Source: Galbula dea
Taxonomy: Eukaryota; Chordata; Aves; Piciformes; Galbulidae
DNA: 64,000 nt
NCBI GenBank assembly: GCA_013399015.1
Contig: VWZX01010004.1
Span: 806,001 to 870,000 of the forward strand
Direction of reading: 5' to 3'
How positions within the stretch are numbered: position 1 is the stretch's first letter; every line of letters begins with the position of its first letter. A program made the position numbers and the translations under genes. The notes below the pieces were generated by a model. It searched no databases. It was not told the origin of the DNA and was given only the letters and a program-made list of their open reading frames with translations. Below, in pieces: positions 24,256 through 36,730 of the stretch.

Positions 24256-25591
24256 CTGTAGAATATGAAAAGCACAAGTACAGAGTTATGAAGGGAAAAC
24301 ATCACATATGAAACAAACTCTGCTTCTAGGCTGCTCTGTAGCGGTAGTCTTTTGTGCAATTTAAACATTAAGACATCAAAGCCAAAAGGGCAGAGTAAAG
24401 AGCACTGTATAATTCAGTATTGTTATTCTAACCCCACTTCAACAGCAAATTAATGCAAGATCAATAGACAGAGTACTTCAAAAGCCAATGTAATAGTGTT
24501 ATTTTGCTAATTAAGTGTCTAATCTTCATACTGGTTTATTAAGAAAAAAACCCAACAAAACAAACAACGAACAATAAAATGGTTCTGGCAAACTGAATAG
24601 ACATATACATTAAAGAAAAAGGAAACATATATTTCCTGCATACACATTTTGGTAGAAGACAACAATATATTTCAATAGATATCATCTACTAAAAGCATGT
24701 TACAGTTTAACCACAGTGATGATATGCAGTCACACCATTAACCTCGGTCAAACAATGCTGGCTTTTGGTTTATGAACTGAGTCTTATTCACCCCTCCCAG
24801 CATGATTCAGGACAAACCCTCAAGTTCTGCTCATTGTAATCAACAAAAAGAACTGTCAGGATTTCAGTATATCATCATGAAAAAAAGATAGTAAGTTAAA
24901 ATCAGCATATACTCCTCATGGCATATGTTTTTTGTGTCCTAGATATCATAACATACCTAAAATAGAGAATGGATGAGTGGTAACTTATGTCCCACTGTGG
25001 TACCAACATTTTAATGGCAATTACTGTAGCTCCTGAATCTGCATCAGCAGCAAAGTATGTATCCAGACAGAAGCAAATAACCAAAATAACTCTTATTTCC
25101 CTAAGCAGGAAAAGGATCAAGCAGTTTTCTATCTGTATCTGTCTAAGATTTTCTTCTGCAAGTAATTGTGGTACATTAAAAAATGATTATCTGTAAAATA
25201 TAATTTCTTTCCCCACATATTTTGAAATACATTTTTGGAACATCATAATTTTTCATTATAATTTTGCTTAACCATCTCATTTTCAAGAAAGATAAATTAG
25301 ACCACATAGCATAAAGCAATTTGTATTTCAATATAATTGGGTGTGTAGGTTTGTCTTGTTTGTGAAGCTTGAAGACCAAGGGTTCACATATAGATGAATT
25401 TTTGGAAAATAAAGTACCTGCTGTCAAAAAAACCCCCAAGGTTAAAATTCTGCAGCCTTCAGGGAAAACTACAGAAACATTCCCTCCTGTCATCTTTAAA
25501 ACTGATTTTAAAGAGTCTAACACTAATATGAATCAGTAAAAGACAGTTACGGTAGCGATCTTTTGCCATACTTAACTCTTAAAATTAATAC
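24256..25591 (-). other. PTPRN2 intron, 1.3 kb
   Basis: The shortest intron here, between exon 25592-25846 and the 41-nt exon. It is AT-rich with no recognisable repeat. Small open frames overlapping 24902-25523 show no family resemblance and I treat them as chance. Confidence 0.75.
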
Positions 25592-25846
25592 CTGATATAT
25601 TAACACCATTTTCTACTAATCCAGTCTGAACCTCTGTCCTTCCTTGAGCACCTCCTTTCTTCATTTGTGCTTCTGCTTTGTGTTCTTTAGTTTTTCCAGC
25701 ATCTTTGCCTGTTTCTTCCTGAGTGCCAACAGCTTGAATTGCACTGGCGATGGTATCAGCGATCTCATCCAGTTCCGTTGAGCTGAGATTCTCCACATTC
25801 ACTTGCTGCTTCTCTAGGTCCTTCAATACATCTTTGATAAGTGTCT
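25592..25846 (-). CDS. PTPRN2: PTPRN2 internal exon: acidic linker
   Basis: The exon is 255 nt, phase 1 to phase 1. With the carried-over G it reads ETLIKDVLKDLEKQQVNVEN and then LSSTELDEIADTIASAIQAV. This matches human PTPRN2 [20 protein letters not shown] followed by ELDGMAELMAGLMQGV. The first half is predicted helical. The second half is charged (GKDAGKTKEHKAEAQMKKGG) and ends LVENGVNISG. Two N-X-S sequons (NLS, NIS) are visible, consistent with a lumenal position. The acceptor is a T/G-rich tract ending ggttcag and the donor is CAG followed by gtatta. The length is divisible by three and the phases are symmetric, so skipping would keep the frame. It could therefore be a cassette exon, which is inference only. 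Confidence 0.9.
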
Positions 25847-27490
25847 CTGAACCACAAAACAACATAAGCACAAGACTCAGCTGCATACATGAAGCATAAG
25901 TGCATGTATCAGTAAGTAACTTTTAGTTTTCCTGTGAGATATCTTTTCCTTCTTGGAGAGCATCTGTTTTCCAAAAGATTGCATACACATTCATGCTTCC
26001 ATCTTTACAGGAAGCACAGTATTATGAACAGTCTCCCTGTTATGCCCTGTAGTTGTACATGTTCATCATCAACTGCAAGCAAGACTTTGGGATCAGGATG
26101 TCTGCTTTCAGGCTTACTTAAAAGTGAATCAAAAAGTAGGTGTGCAAAGGAAAAAACACTACCAGAAAAAGGTTTAAAGAGAAGGCTTTGCATTTCACAG
26201 CAAAGGAGGAAGTAGTTAAAGACTAGGAAAAGCAGGAGTTGGAAGAACCTCCACTCCAGGGAAGAGGCACAGGAACATCTGTGATTTTGCAGGGAAACAA
26301 GAATCAGGATTATTTGTCACTGGGAGAAAGAGGACAAGACTTTGGATACATCCATCATTTTTTGGTCTTCAAAGTGCTAACTGAAGAGGTTACAGCCTGC
26401 TGCCGACCATCAGCTTCTCAATGTCACCTCAAGGCAGAGACTAATTTCCTCTGACCTGACCCAGTCACTAACTAAACTTATGTTCTTTTCCCTAAAAATA
26501 ACTTAAGCAGTTTAAATAGCAGATTTACTGTGACTCAAAGAGGTTTTGACACATGGAAAAGGGGGTTCTTTGGTGTACTTTCTTTTCCAGGAGGTATCTT
26601 TTCAATAATTCACCATGATTATGGTACCACTTTGAAACAGCAGAGTGCTTTGTACAGGAACACAAGTGTTCAGCAGCGAGACTTAATCTTACAATCTATG
26701 CCAAACTCTCTGGGCCAAGATATTTGGAGGCAGCAAAATTAGGACTGAAGTTTGATGGAAGCTGAGTAACACTTCATAGAAAACAATACTTTCTTGTCCA
26801 CATTTCATTGTATTGCATCCAAGCCTTGTTATGAATTTAATAATATAGTCAAAACATAATGACCAAGTGCTTTTGTTTAGGTTATCCACAAGAGCAAATT
26901 GAACCAAACTGCAATAAAAGTTTTCACTAGATTTGATCAAACTGAGTTCAAGAAGCACAACAGCTGACCTGAAAGATGGCCATTTGGAGAAGATGTTACA
27001 CATAGCAGCAACAAAGGAAATTAAGCTATAGGAAATACCAGCACTGCCAGATTACTGCAGAAGCCTTGTGTCTGCTTAGGAACTATTAGACAATAACCTG
27101 ATAGAAAAAAACTAAATTACTGAAGCAGAGCTAATAAAGCCAGCAAAGAAAAAAGAGAATGTATGTCAGTTCAAAACCAAAACTAAAACTTTTCAACCAG
27201 AACATCAATATTCACCATAAGCACTATACAGATTGGTGACCACAGCTTTGCAAGACAGAGGATGCACAAAAATATTTTTGCTCTATGAACATGGAAGTTT
27301 GTTATCTTCTGAAAAAAAAAGACATCTGAATTACTAATCTTGCAGCCTTTCCAAAGCAATGGAGAGATATATTCTGCAATGTTTAATACATCAAAAATAA
27401 GCTGACTACAACAAACCACTTAAAATAGAGCCAAATTCTAAACATGTCTGGTGCAGAAGAGAAATCAACAATTCCACAGTTACTATTTCC

Positions 27491-28017
27491 TGATTTTAGC
27501 TGGGATAGAGTTAATTTTCTTCCTAGTAGCTGGTACAGTGCTGTGTTTTGGATTTAGAGTGAGAGTACTGGTGATAACCCACTGATCTTCTAGTCTTTGC
27601 TAGGTAGTGTTTACACTAACCCAAGGAATTCTCAACTCTTCACACCATCCTACCAGCAAGGAAACTGGAGGGCACAAGCATCTGAGAGGAGACACAGCCA
27701 GGACAGCTGATCCAAAGGGATATTCCATACCATGTGACATCATGCTCAGCATATAAACTGGAAGGAAAGCTGGCCAGGGGCTGCTGCTCAGGAACTGGCT
27801 GGGCATCAGTCAGCAGGTGGTAAGTGCATTGTGCATCACTTGTTTTATTATTCTAATTCCTTTATCATCAACATTATTATTATTATTCCTTAAATTGTCT
27901 TGATCTCAACCTACAAATTTTCTTTTTTCCTGATTTCTCCTCCATCCCACTGGCAGGGAGGGTGAGTGAGCAAATAGCTGTGTGGTGGTTAGCTGCCTGA
28001 CAGGTTAAACCATGTCA
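27491..28017 (+). mobile_element. Solo LTR of an avian ERVL-type retrovirus
   Basis: The stretch begins tgattttagctgggatagag and continues through several blocks I recognise from a widespread bird endogenous-retrovirus LTR: gtagctggtacagtgctgtg, gaggagacacagccaggaca, gggatattccataccatgtg and ggctgggcatcagtcagcag. It ends near ttaaaccatgtca. A TATA-like atataaa sits at 27751-27757, followed downstream by an ATT-rich tract (27873-27888). The TG...CA ends suit an LTR of about 527 bp. No internal retroviral genes flank it, so it is a solo LTR left by recombination. I see no clear target-site duplication, so the ends are approximate. It lies antisense to the host gene. Confidence 0.85.
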
Positions 28018-28499
28018 CACTGACAACAAAGGCAGCACTCGGGCACATCACACTACTCCTAGAGGCAACAGTTTCCAAAACTGACATGAAAATGTCTCCA
28101 CATTTCCTTCTCTTGTATTTCTTCCTCGGGTGTCTTGTTAGCTAATTTACCTGCCACTGTTTTTTAGCAATTCTTGGTGCTAATCTCTCAATACCTTCTG
28201 GATTGTTCTTCTACACAGGTTCCATTCTGTAATCCTGCATTAGATGCAGCAGAAAACCGAGCTCACATGACTGCAACTATGCTTTCCAGCTTTTGAAGAG
28301 TTCTGTGGTTTAGAGAGCGTGGGAGAGAAACCCACAAGCATACAAAAATCCTGAAGCACCAGAGAGGTTGGCGAAAGGTTAAAAGCAGAAAGAGATGGTG
28401 CAGTCAGCCTGGAAAATCTGAATCTAAACCATCATCATCCCAACGGACAGCATTTTAAACAACAGATACACTGGGGTCTGTCCTCACCACTTCCTTTAT

Positions 28500-28558
28500 C
28501 AGTTGGACTTGATGGTCTTGAAGGTCCTTTCCAACAGTGATGATTCTATGATTCTTAT
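28500..28558 (+). mobile_element. CR1 retroposon 3' end fragment
   Basis: The plus strand reads agttggacttgatggtcttg, aaggtcctttccaac and gatgattctatgattctt, the conserved sense-strand CR1 terminus with its short terminal repeat. The element is 5'-truncated to about 60 bases. It lies about 480 bases past the solo LTR. Confidence 0.92.
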
Positions 28559-29985
28559 GAGAGTGTTAAGTGGCTCCCAAATACAAAGGAAACCATATTA
28601 CTTCCTACTCAAGTGATTCATAATTTTTATACATATGCAACTTTCAAAAGCTAATGCAATGGAAGAAGTTCCTACAGGGCATATTATGTATGTGAAGCTG
28701 AAGTAGTACAACCCAATGAATTGTGGAACATGTTATTCCCGCTAAGTGTTAAGCATTTTTTTATCCGGTTGGCTCCTACCAGGAAAGGTGAAGTGGAACA
28801 GCTGGAAGATAATGAAACCAGCATGTGTCTAGTTTGTTTTGAGTCTAGCAACAAAATTGTCTAACCTGTGCGAGAGACTTACAGTGTCACCTGGGTTTGA
28901 TTTTACATTATAGTTTGTTCCTTGAAACCTATTATCTCTGGGCACCATACCAAGAATGCTTTCACTTCTGAGCATCCTTTAGATTGCAAGCTTTATCTTT
29001 CCTCTGCTGCAACTTTGACATTTCTGTGTGTTCAACAAATCAAAGAACCATAAACTTTACGATGATAATAACTACAGAAGGGATTCAAAAGAACCCTCTT
29101 CCATACCACCAAAATCCACTGGAATAGTGTTGACTACAGTGTAACAGATGTAACTGCTTGGCAATGGCTGAGGTGCAGTTCTTTCATTTTTCAGGCATAC
29201 TGAACCATTGGAATGATGTCAATAGTTAGATTAAAGAAACAATAAAGAGAATGAGAGTTATATGCTGAACTCTACCTCATCCCCAGCCATGACATGAAGG
29301 CCCATCTTGTCTTACAAAGCAGCACTTAAGGTAGCATCCCATGAGATGTTACACTCCCATCTTCATTTAAATATTTGTCAAACTATCACGTACAGAATAA
29401 ATTAGGATTTGGTCATTATTAAACAGTATTAGTAAAAAAGAGATGAGCAAAAATGTTGTTTCTTATAGAATGTCCAGCATTCTGTGTTCACCTATCCACA
29501 TAACTGACAGACTCCCCCTCTCTCTGTGTTCTGTGCCAGAACTTATCTCAGTGCTAACCTCTGCATCTAACTTTGAATTTTACTCATGATCTTTGAATTT
29601 CTAGTTAAACAGAGAGAAATTATCCCTATGTATCATATGGGATACATGCATAAACCCAGATTTGATAGTGAAGATAAAACCATAATTGTGCATTGTTTGT
29701 TAAATGCTTTGAAAATATTAAGAGTTACATAAATGCTACATCTTACAGAGTGCCATATATTTCTGCATGCATATGGAAGGTGGGTAGAAGAATGTGGGTA
29801 GATGTTTGCAGGGAAAGAGTAGTTAGAATGGTGAACATTACTGCTGTATTACAGCAGATATAAATATGCCAATAGTAGGAGACATATCAGAATAGATTTA
29901 TGGGGATTTTTCCCCCCACTCAAAAATGCTTAGTTAACATGAGGGAAACTTCAGATAAGTTAAAATAAGTAAATATCAACTTTAC

Positions 29986-30460
29986 CATCCACTGCACTCA
30001 GAGGATCCTTTGGATCATCCTGGTAAGCAGATTTATGATTCAGCACGGCAGAGGTTGGCCCCAGCACTCCAGACGCAGGTCTTGGCTGCAACAGCTTCTT
30101 CATTTTAAAATTTTCTGCTTTTCCTTTGGCAAAAGTTCCATCAAGAGGACTGACTTGAGGGGAGTAGAGTCTTTCAGCATAAATGTGAGACCCTTTAGTC
30201 CTGCCATAAGGGCTTTTATCATTGCTTTGTGCTGACAAGTTCTGAGTGATGTACGTATGCAGCGTAGCCATCAGAGTTTTTGGACCAAGCCCCATTTCTG
30301 GCTCTGGTGATAACTTCTCTGGCTGGGGCTGGTGGAGGGTCCTCCCAAGAAGATTTTCAGCATGCTGTTGATGAGGTGTTGATGCATGGGCCAAAGAAGG
30401 TGTTTTTTCTTTGGATTTTTGCATCATGTAGTACCTGATAGGATCATTATAGATGTAGCT
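29986..30460 (-). CDS. PTPRN2: PTPRN2 large internal exon: lumenal linker region
   Basis: This is the largest exon seen here: 475 nt, 158 codons plus one base. It begins in phase 0 with SYIYNDPIRYYMMQKSKEK after a ctctctctag acceptor and ends GAT-G before gtaaag. The core LLGRTLHQPQPEKLSPEPEM, followed a few residues later by TLMATLHTYITQNLSAQ, aligns with human PTPRN2 [20 protein letters not shown] and HLMAALSAYAAQ. This anchors the gene identity. The rest is basic, proline- and serine-rich and probably disordered, as usual for this fast-evolving part of phogrin. One N-glycosylation sequon (NLS) is present. Two methionines near the start are internal and not start codons, because the frame stays open back to the acceptor. 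An undetected small exon between this and the previous one cannot be excluded, although the phases join directly. Confidence 0.92.
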
Positions 30461-33400
30461 CTAGAGAGAGTAAAAGGTGGAAAAAAGGACTGGGTCATTA
30501 TTGTTTTGCAATGATTACTGTTATACAGGAATCACAGGGCATAACCCTTACTGTTTTACCAGTCAGGAAAACAACAGTTGGAATATCTAATGCATATGTA
30601 GATTGTAAACCTCAAACTGGTAAGTTTGTTTTAAAGAGGCACTATCACTAAAAACCAGTTTATGAAATTATTAAAAAGCAAGAGAAAGATATGATAGAGA
30701 ACACTACAACTCAAAGTTGATGTTATTGATGTATGCACTATCAGAGAAAATTAAGTAAAGTCAATTTCCCTTTTTTTTTACTTGACTTGTGAGAATAACT
30801 TTTTTCATGTTTTTTTTACCAGAAAGTCAAATTAAAAATGTCATATTTTAAAGAAGATCAGGAAAGCAAGACAATTCTTTTGCATATATGAAATACTTTG
30901 CTCTAGTTTAAATGAAATTTTTTTTTCACTAAATTAAAACTCTAATCAATATGTCCTCTGACAATATAAAGAAATGTAAAACCAGCCTTTAAATTGGTAT
31001 TAATTCATTTACTATTTTCAAGTAAAATAACTCAGTAAATTAAATAAGAATATAAAATATGTTTCAATCAAGCTAAATTCATGTTTTTGTTGAAAAAGTG
31101 CTGGGACAAAGGTGGAAAGGTGGGCTGGCATTAGAGTTTTCTACTTCCAAATTTAGATTTTCAAAGGTGCACCAGATGTGAATCTAACATTGCAAGACAA
31201 AAAAACCCCTATTGTTTTCATAGACTTTTTGTTGTTGTTGATAAAATTTATTTTTGAGGACAAGTTCTAAATTCCCCTTAAGTACTTTAAGCCTCTACTC
31301 AGCACATGAAACAATAAATTCATTAATTAGTATTACATTTACTATAATCCTACCAGACATGTTAGTTATGATCATGAGCTGAAGGCAGGACTTTTTGTTT
31401 TTAAAAATCTAGTTCCACGCTCTAAATGATTTAAAAAATAATTATTTAAAAATAATTTTCCTTCACTTCTTCCTAAAGACAAATTTGAACTGAGAGGTTT
31501 ACTTATATTCAGAATTATTCCCTTTAGATTCTTTGTTTATAATTCCTCCAGGACACTTAGCTGAAGTCGCATCCCACACTGCACATGTGTTGAAGAATGG
31601 GTCCTGCTTTGCAGCTGTGGTTTCTTGGCTAAACTGTCACACTAACTACATTATAATGGAGGAAATTTAGGACAGGGGTTTTTCCAGTCCTCACTGCTAT
31701 AAATTATAGTGGACCACTGGTGTCTCTGTTCACCGATAACATAATGGTTTATGATGGAAAGAGCTGCAAAATACATATGGATTGCAGAGACTGTTCACCC
31801 AAGAGGAGAGCAATTAGCAGAATTCGGCCAGAAAAATCATTATTTATGCATTTCCTAACGGACACTCTACAGGCCACATAAGTAAGGCTGATATGTTATT
31901 CCAGAGATTAATAAAAACTTCTAGCTTTTATCTAGCTCTTTATTTATGGACAATAATTTTGCTCTCCATCTGAACAGTTGTATTTCTTCTGATGAGAGTC
32001 AGTTAATTTTATAATTTATATTCATAACTTCTGCTTTCCAAGAGGGTTATACTACTCCTAAGAAATGATTGAAGAGTTTCATCCCATGATTCCATATAAT
32101 GGATTTGTAGATTTATGGCTTATGCAACTCCATTACAAAAAAAACAAGGCACTTTGGCTTCTTTGGCTTGTGATCCACCAACACAAGGCTTTTGACTTCT
32201 GCAGGTGGTCTTTAACACAGAAACGTGTTTTGTTAATGCCAATAAATTGTGCTAAAGTAAGACAGTGTCAAAGAATATAGAGCTAGAGATCAAGCAGCTT
32301 TGTGTATGAATTATTTTCATGTCCCCTGAGAACTGTATCAAACAATAGCAATGTAGCTTTGGTTCAGTGCACCAGCTGCAGGGTATGCACCATTCTGATC
32401 AACACCAAGAGGGGAGCCGGTTGTCAAAATACAAGTTGAATGTTGTTTACATACTTAATGGCAAATTCTAGATGTGAAAAACTGCTAGATGTATGTATTT
32501 ATCTCTTCATTTCAATGGGTCTTTGCATGAGGTAATTAGCTCCCTGATGATACTCAACCCTTAGAAGGAACTGTAGAGGATAAAACAAAGTAGTCCCAGA
32601 CACAGTTTACAGAATTCACATAAACTGAATGCCTTTCCCCCTCCTCTACTCTCTACCTTGCCACCTTTTAGAGGACCTTTTGGGGACAAAGGAAGGAAGA
32701 ACAGGGAGGTGGGAAAGTGAGAAACATAACAGGGGGAATAGGACATTCCACACTCAGCCATGGAAAGACATTAAGTTAGCCCAATCCAGCTTGTGTAACT
32801 ATACCTTAATTTTGATCTCTGTCCAATATCCAGCTGCCTCTTTTCCCCCTAAAGCTTTACTAATAAATCAGGTCTTAGAGATAGCAGAACTACTAGACAC
32901 TCTCAAAACACTTGTGAAAGATTAAGGTCAGGAGATGTGGGCTGGCTTTTGATGAGCTATTTAACAAGTCCAAACATCCTTTAACATCAACAGAACTGTG
33001 ATTTCCTGCTCTTGCAGACAAGAAGCACAATCAGGAAAGTAAAACACAACAAAACCACCAAGTGATTGTACACAAATTGCATACAAGTAGGTGTCAGTCC
33101 TGGGCTCAGAGCCTCACCTCTGTCAAGAAGGAGCAGACTCTCTGCAGCTTGACAGGTCACACTTTGGGTAAGAACAGATGAAATATTAAAAGTTCTAATT
33201 AAAGTACAGCACAGACAGCTCGGCTGTCTTCATAGTGCACTCAGATACCAGCCCATCTGATGTAGCTTAGTCTGATTTAATTAAAGGGGTCTCACAGCTC
33301 TATAGCAATCCTCAACTTGGAGAAAAAAAATCCCCTTCCTTGCCACCCCCATCTCAAAGAAAACACAGCTCAAGTAGTGTATGTGCCAACTGGAAGGTGC

Positions 33401-36149
33401 AAGGTGAACCCAAGAAAAATTGCAGCACAGATAAATATGACCATAGACAATAGGGTTTTCTACATGGCATGAGAAAAAACATCTACTTAACAGAAAAAGA
33501 TAAGAGAAAAATATCTGGTTTATGCAGTTTGGAATCCAGTGGCAATTTACATCTTAAGTATTGCAGAGCACTGTGATAATCTTATTTGAAGTGTTTTTGC
33601 AATCTAATCTCCTGAACATGGACATTGCTAGTTTGATTTACTTCAAAGTTAAATGCCATAATCCATGGTCAGTGAAAAGAAGAATATGTAAATATGTTGG
33701 TGCCTTTGTAGAAGCTGCTAACATTACAGAGAAGAAGAGGGACACAGGGAGCAGGAAAATTTTAAAAAGAAAATTAGTTTCTGCATTGCTTAAACTGCAC
33801 TTATATAAAGTACTGCCAGTAGTAGCAAAGAAAAAGAAAAACATTAAATGAAATGTGCAGATCTAAGACAGACTACTCTAGTTACCATATAGATGGTTTA
33901 TACTGATTAGGGTTAGAATACAAACCCTTATTACTATCAGGAACAATGTGGGTTTTTTAACAGGTAAGATACTGTTCTATTATCTCATGTCACTGATACA
34001 ACATGTTTAAAAAGTACTCTGAATTGTTAAAACACTCAGTTTAAAAAAAATAAATCTTATTTCCCCATCTGCACAGGATTTTCCTCTCTTTCACCACCTT
34101 TCAAATAAGCTATCTCAATAATTCACACATTATCAAAAAACTCCACACTAACGTTTCTTAAGATGGGACTGTTAGGGCAATGTCTTGTGTGGTTTAAGTA
34201 TGTAAGTAACTGACATTTTCTGCATGAAAGGTCACAGAAGGGCACATTAAATTACACCCTGCAAACACACTGTGCAGTAGGCTATGGACTACATGTTTTC
34301 TCTAATAAAAATTATTTTAAAAGGGAGCAGAATAGATACATACAACCTGAGGCACAGATAAATGCTATTCAGCTTCTCCACCAAGGGGTAGATGGATTTG
34401 AATGTTTTGCCCAAGTGCAGAAAGAATGGAATTAAATCTATGACAAAATATTTCCTTTCTTGAGGATACATTTGCTAAATCTTGAAGGCACACAGAGATT
34501 AAAAAACACCCTTAGGACTACATAAAGAAGGAGTCTTCCATAATTTCATTTAGCTTTTTCTAGTTGATGCATTTTCAGGTATTAATTCATATTTGCTACC
34601 ACTGAAATTTGGTTAGACTTCCACTCACAACCCTTAATTTACTGGGCCTATTTGAGATAGTGGCAGTGCGCTCTCTGAAATTAGAAAATAAAACCACAAC
34701 AAACACTGGAACCAGAACCTCCCTCACTAATGGTGGTATAAAATAAAAATTTCCAAAGATTACTTTATCTCAGTCTGTGGAGGGAAGGAAGTCTAGTCTT
34801 TTCTACCAGAAGCAGTTGAGATACTGTGCAACTCACAAACACTTGCCTCATGCAAAGTAACTACATGGGAAATACATGTACTCATGTCAACTCCTAACTA
34901 AACAGGAGAAAAAGTGGCACAGCCTGACTGCTAGATCAAAGTGTGGGCTGTGAATTTGTCAATTTACCTTTACCTTGAGAGAAACCCAGCCAACAACAAA
35001 ACCTGAGGGCCATACAGGTGTCATACATTAGATTACAGCACAAAATTCCTTGGAATGGAGCTATGCAAACAGAACAGCTGTGGTCTTGGAGCATCACAGC
35101 TAAAGTGGCCAGCTCAGTGCTAGCAAAGCCTTAATTCTTTCAGCTGGTAAGTTGCTGTTCCCATAGAGAGCTGCACTGTCAGAGGGATAACTTAGCAGGG
35201 TTGCAGCTATGTTCAAGCTTGGTGAAGGGAAGAACTCTTCTTACAAACCTCTGTGTGCTATAGACATGATGTTACACAGTCAACACTTGTGCAAGTGCTG
35301 CTTAAACTCCATGAGAGTTGGTCCCGTGACTGGTTCCTTAAGGCAACAGTCACCAATAAAATTATCTCAGCTAACCTACTATTTCACTAATAATTTTATG
35401 TAACCATCTCCTGTTTTCTTTCTGAGAATTACAATGGATTTGAAACCACTTAAGAACCACATTAGAGAAGTAAAGATGGCAAAGATTGCTAATTAACACC
35501 CTGCGGTTTGCAGTGTCAAATCTTAATCAAGTAAAAGGGATCCTCAGAGTCTCCTTTGATCAAAACTAGTGATGATTTTGCTTTCTTATTCTGGTTGTGA
35601 ACCTGCAATTTACAACTGTCTGGCTGTATACCACTCAATAACCTATACTGCTGTAACTTCAGTTGACAGAGATCTGATTGTGAGCAGCACATTCTACCTA
35701 CCACTCTTAAACAAACCTTCCAAAAGACAAGAAAAAAGAGAGAGGATACATACTTTGGCTTCTTTCATGTATAAGTTACTATTTAAGAAATTCACTTTTA
35801 AGTCTCACATGTTCCCAGCCATCCTTGATCTCCTTAAGGAGGATCTTAGCTGCATGCCTACCCTTCAACCTTCTCCAACAGACTCTCCTGCATGAATAAT
35901 TTTTATCATTAGTTGTCATTTCTTGTATTACTGAGGAATTCACTAGCTTTAGTCTTCGTACCTAACTGCTGGTTGTTCTCTCTGTTTCTGACAAATCTCC
36001 ATCCTATGGGTAAAAACAAAGTTTCCTTTGCTGTAGAAGGAATGCTGGATGGTCTTTCCTCATCATTCATATTTAGCTCATCAAAACCAAAAAATGTTAC
36101 TTTTACATGACAACTTGGCTTGTCTGGACACTTAAAGGATGAAATCTGT

Positions 36150-36730
36150 GGAGAGAAAAACAATGGGAGGAAGCCCAATAAGCTGTTTAATGCCAAGGGG
36201 CCTCTGCCCCAGTTCTTCCTTGGGCTATCACAGTGAGCCATCAGCCATGATGTCCAGAAGTGCCACCCAACAGATGGGTCAAGGGAAGAGGCTCTCCGGA
36301 TTACCCTGCACTGTAAAGGATTTACTGCCTACAGGGGTGAGAGACTCCTTAGGGGACGCTAAAAAGAGCATCTTGGCAAGGCATACAAGGCATATTATGG
36401 GATGTTTAGAGAAAGGATCAGTGAGAGAGGATCAAGATGGATTGGGAACAGCTGTGGTAAAACAACAGGAAAAGGGAGTAGAAGGTACCAGTAACATGCA
36501 AGCAGACTGGTCAGTACACGTGTCAGACCATGCCTTGTGTCTGATCACCACAGTCTATCCTGTCTTCTCAGTAAACTCCATTTCTAACTACTCTTCTGGG
36601 TGAGAAGTTTTATTCTGTGTGCACATGGTAAGCTGATTGCCAATAACTGGAGGCAGCCCATGGGTCTACTGGCAGTACCTGTTCCACCTGGCTACTGGCT
36701 AGATGTGGAGACACAGACCTGAGGCATTTT
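36150..36730 (+). mobile_element. Possible degenerate LTR (uncertain)
   Basis: A block with base composition unlike its surroundings. It carries LTR-like signals in order on the plus strand: aaccatg-free upstream U3-like sequence, then ctgtcttctcagtaaactcc, tttctaactactcttctggg, and a tail with ggcagcccatgggtctac. A pattern of 'agtaaactccatttctaact...tctgggtgag' resembles the R/U5 junction of avian endogenous retroviral LTRs, but I recognise it only loosely. An open frame of 154 codons (36139-36603) runs through it and resembles no protein I know, so it is probably fortuitous. Ends are approximate and no target duplication is seen. Confidence 0.35.

Larger units (their letters stand above)
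25847..29985 (-). other. PTPRN2 intron, 4.1 kb, with antisense solo LTR
   Basis: Intron between exons 29986-30460 and 25592-25846. It contains the ERVL-type solo LTR (27491-28017) and a CR1 fragment (28500-28558), both in plus orientation and therefore antisense to PTPRN2. The remainder shows no coding or repeat signal that I recognise. Confidence 0.75.

Noticed and set aside
36139..36603. 154-codon plus-strand frame as a gene
   Set aside because: It overlaps LTR-like signals, resembles no protein I know, and has no splice or promoter context. It is kept only as a finding.
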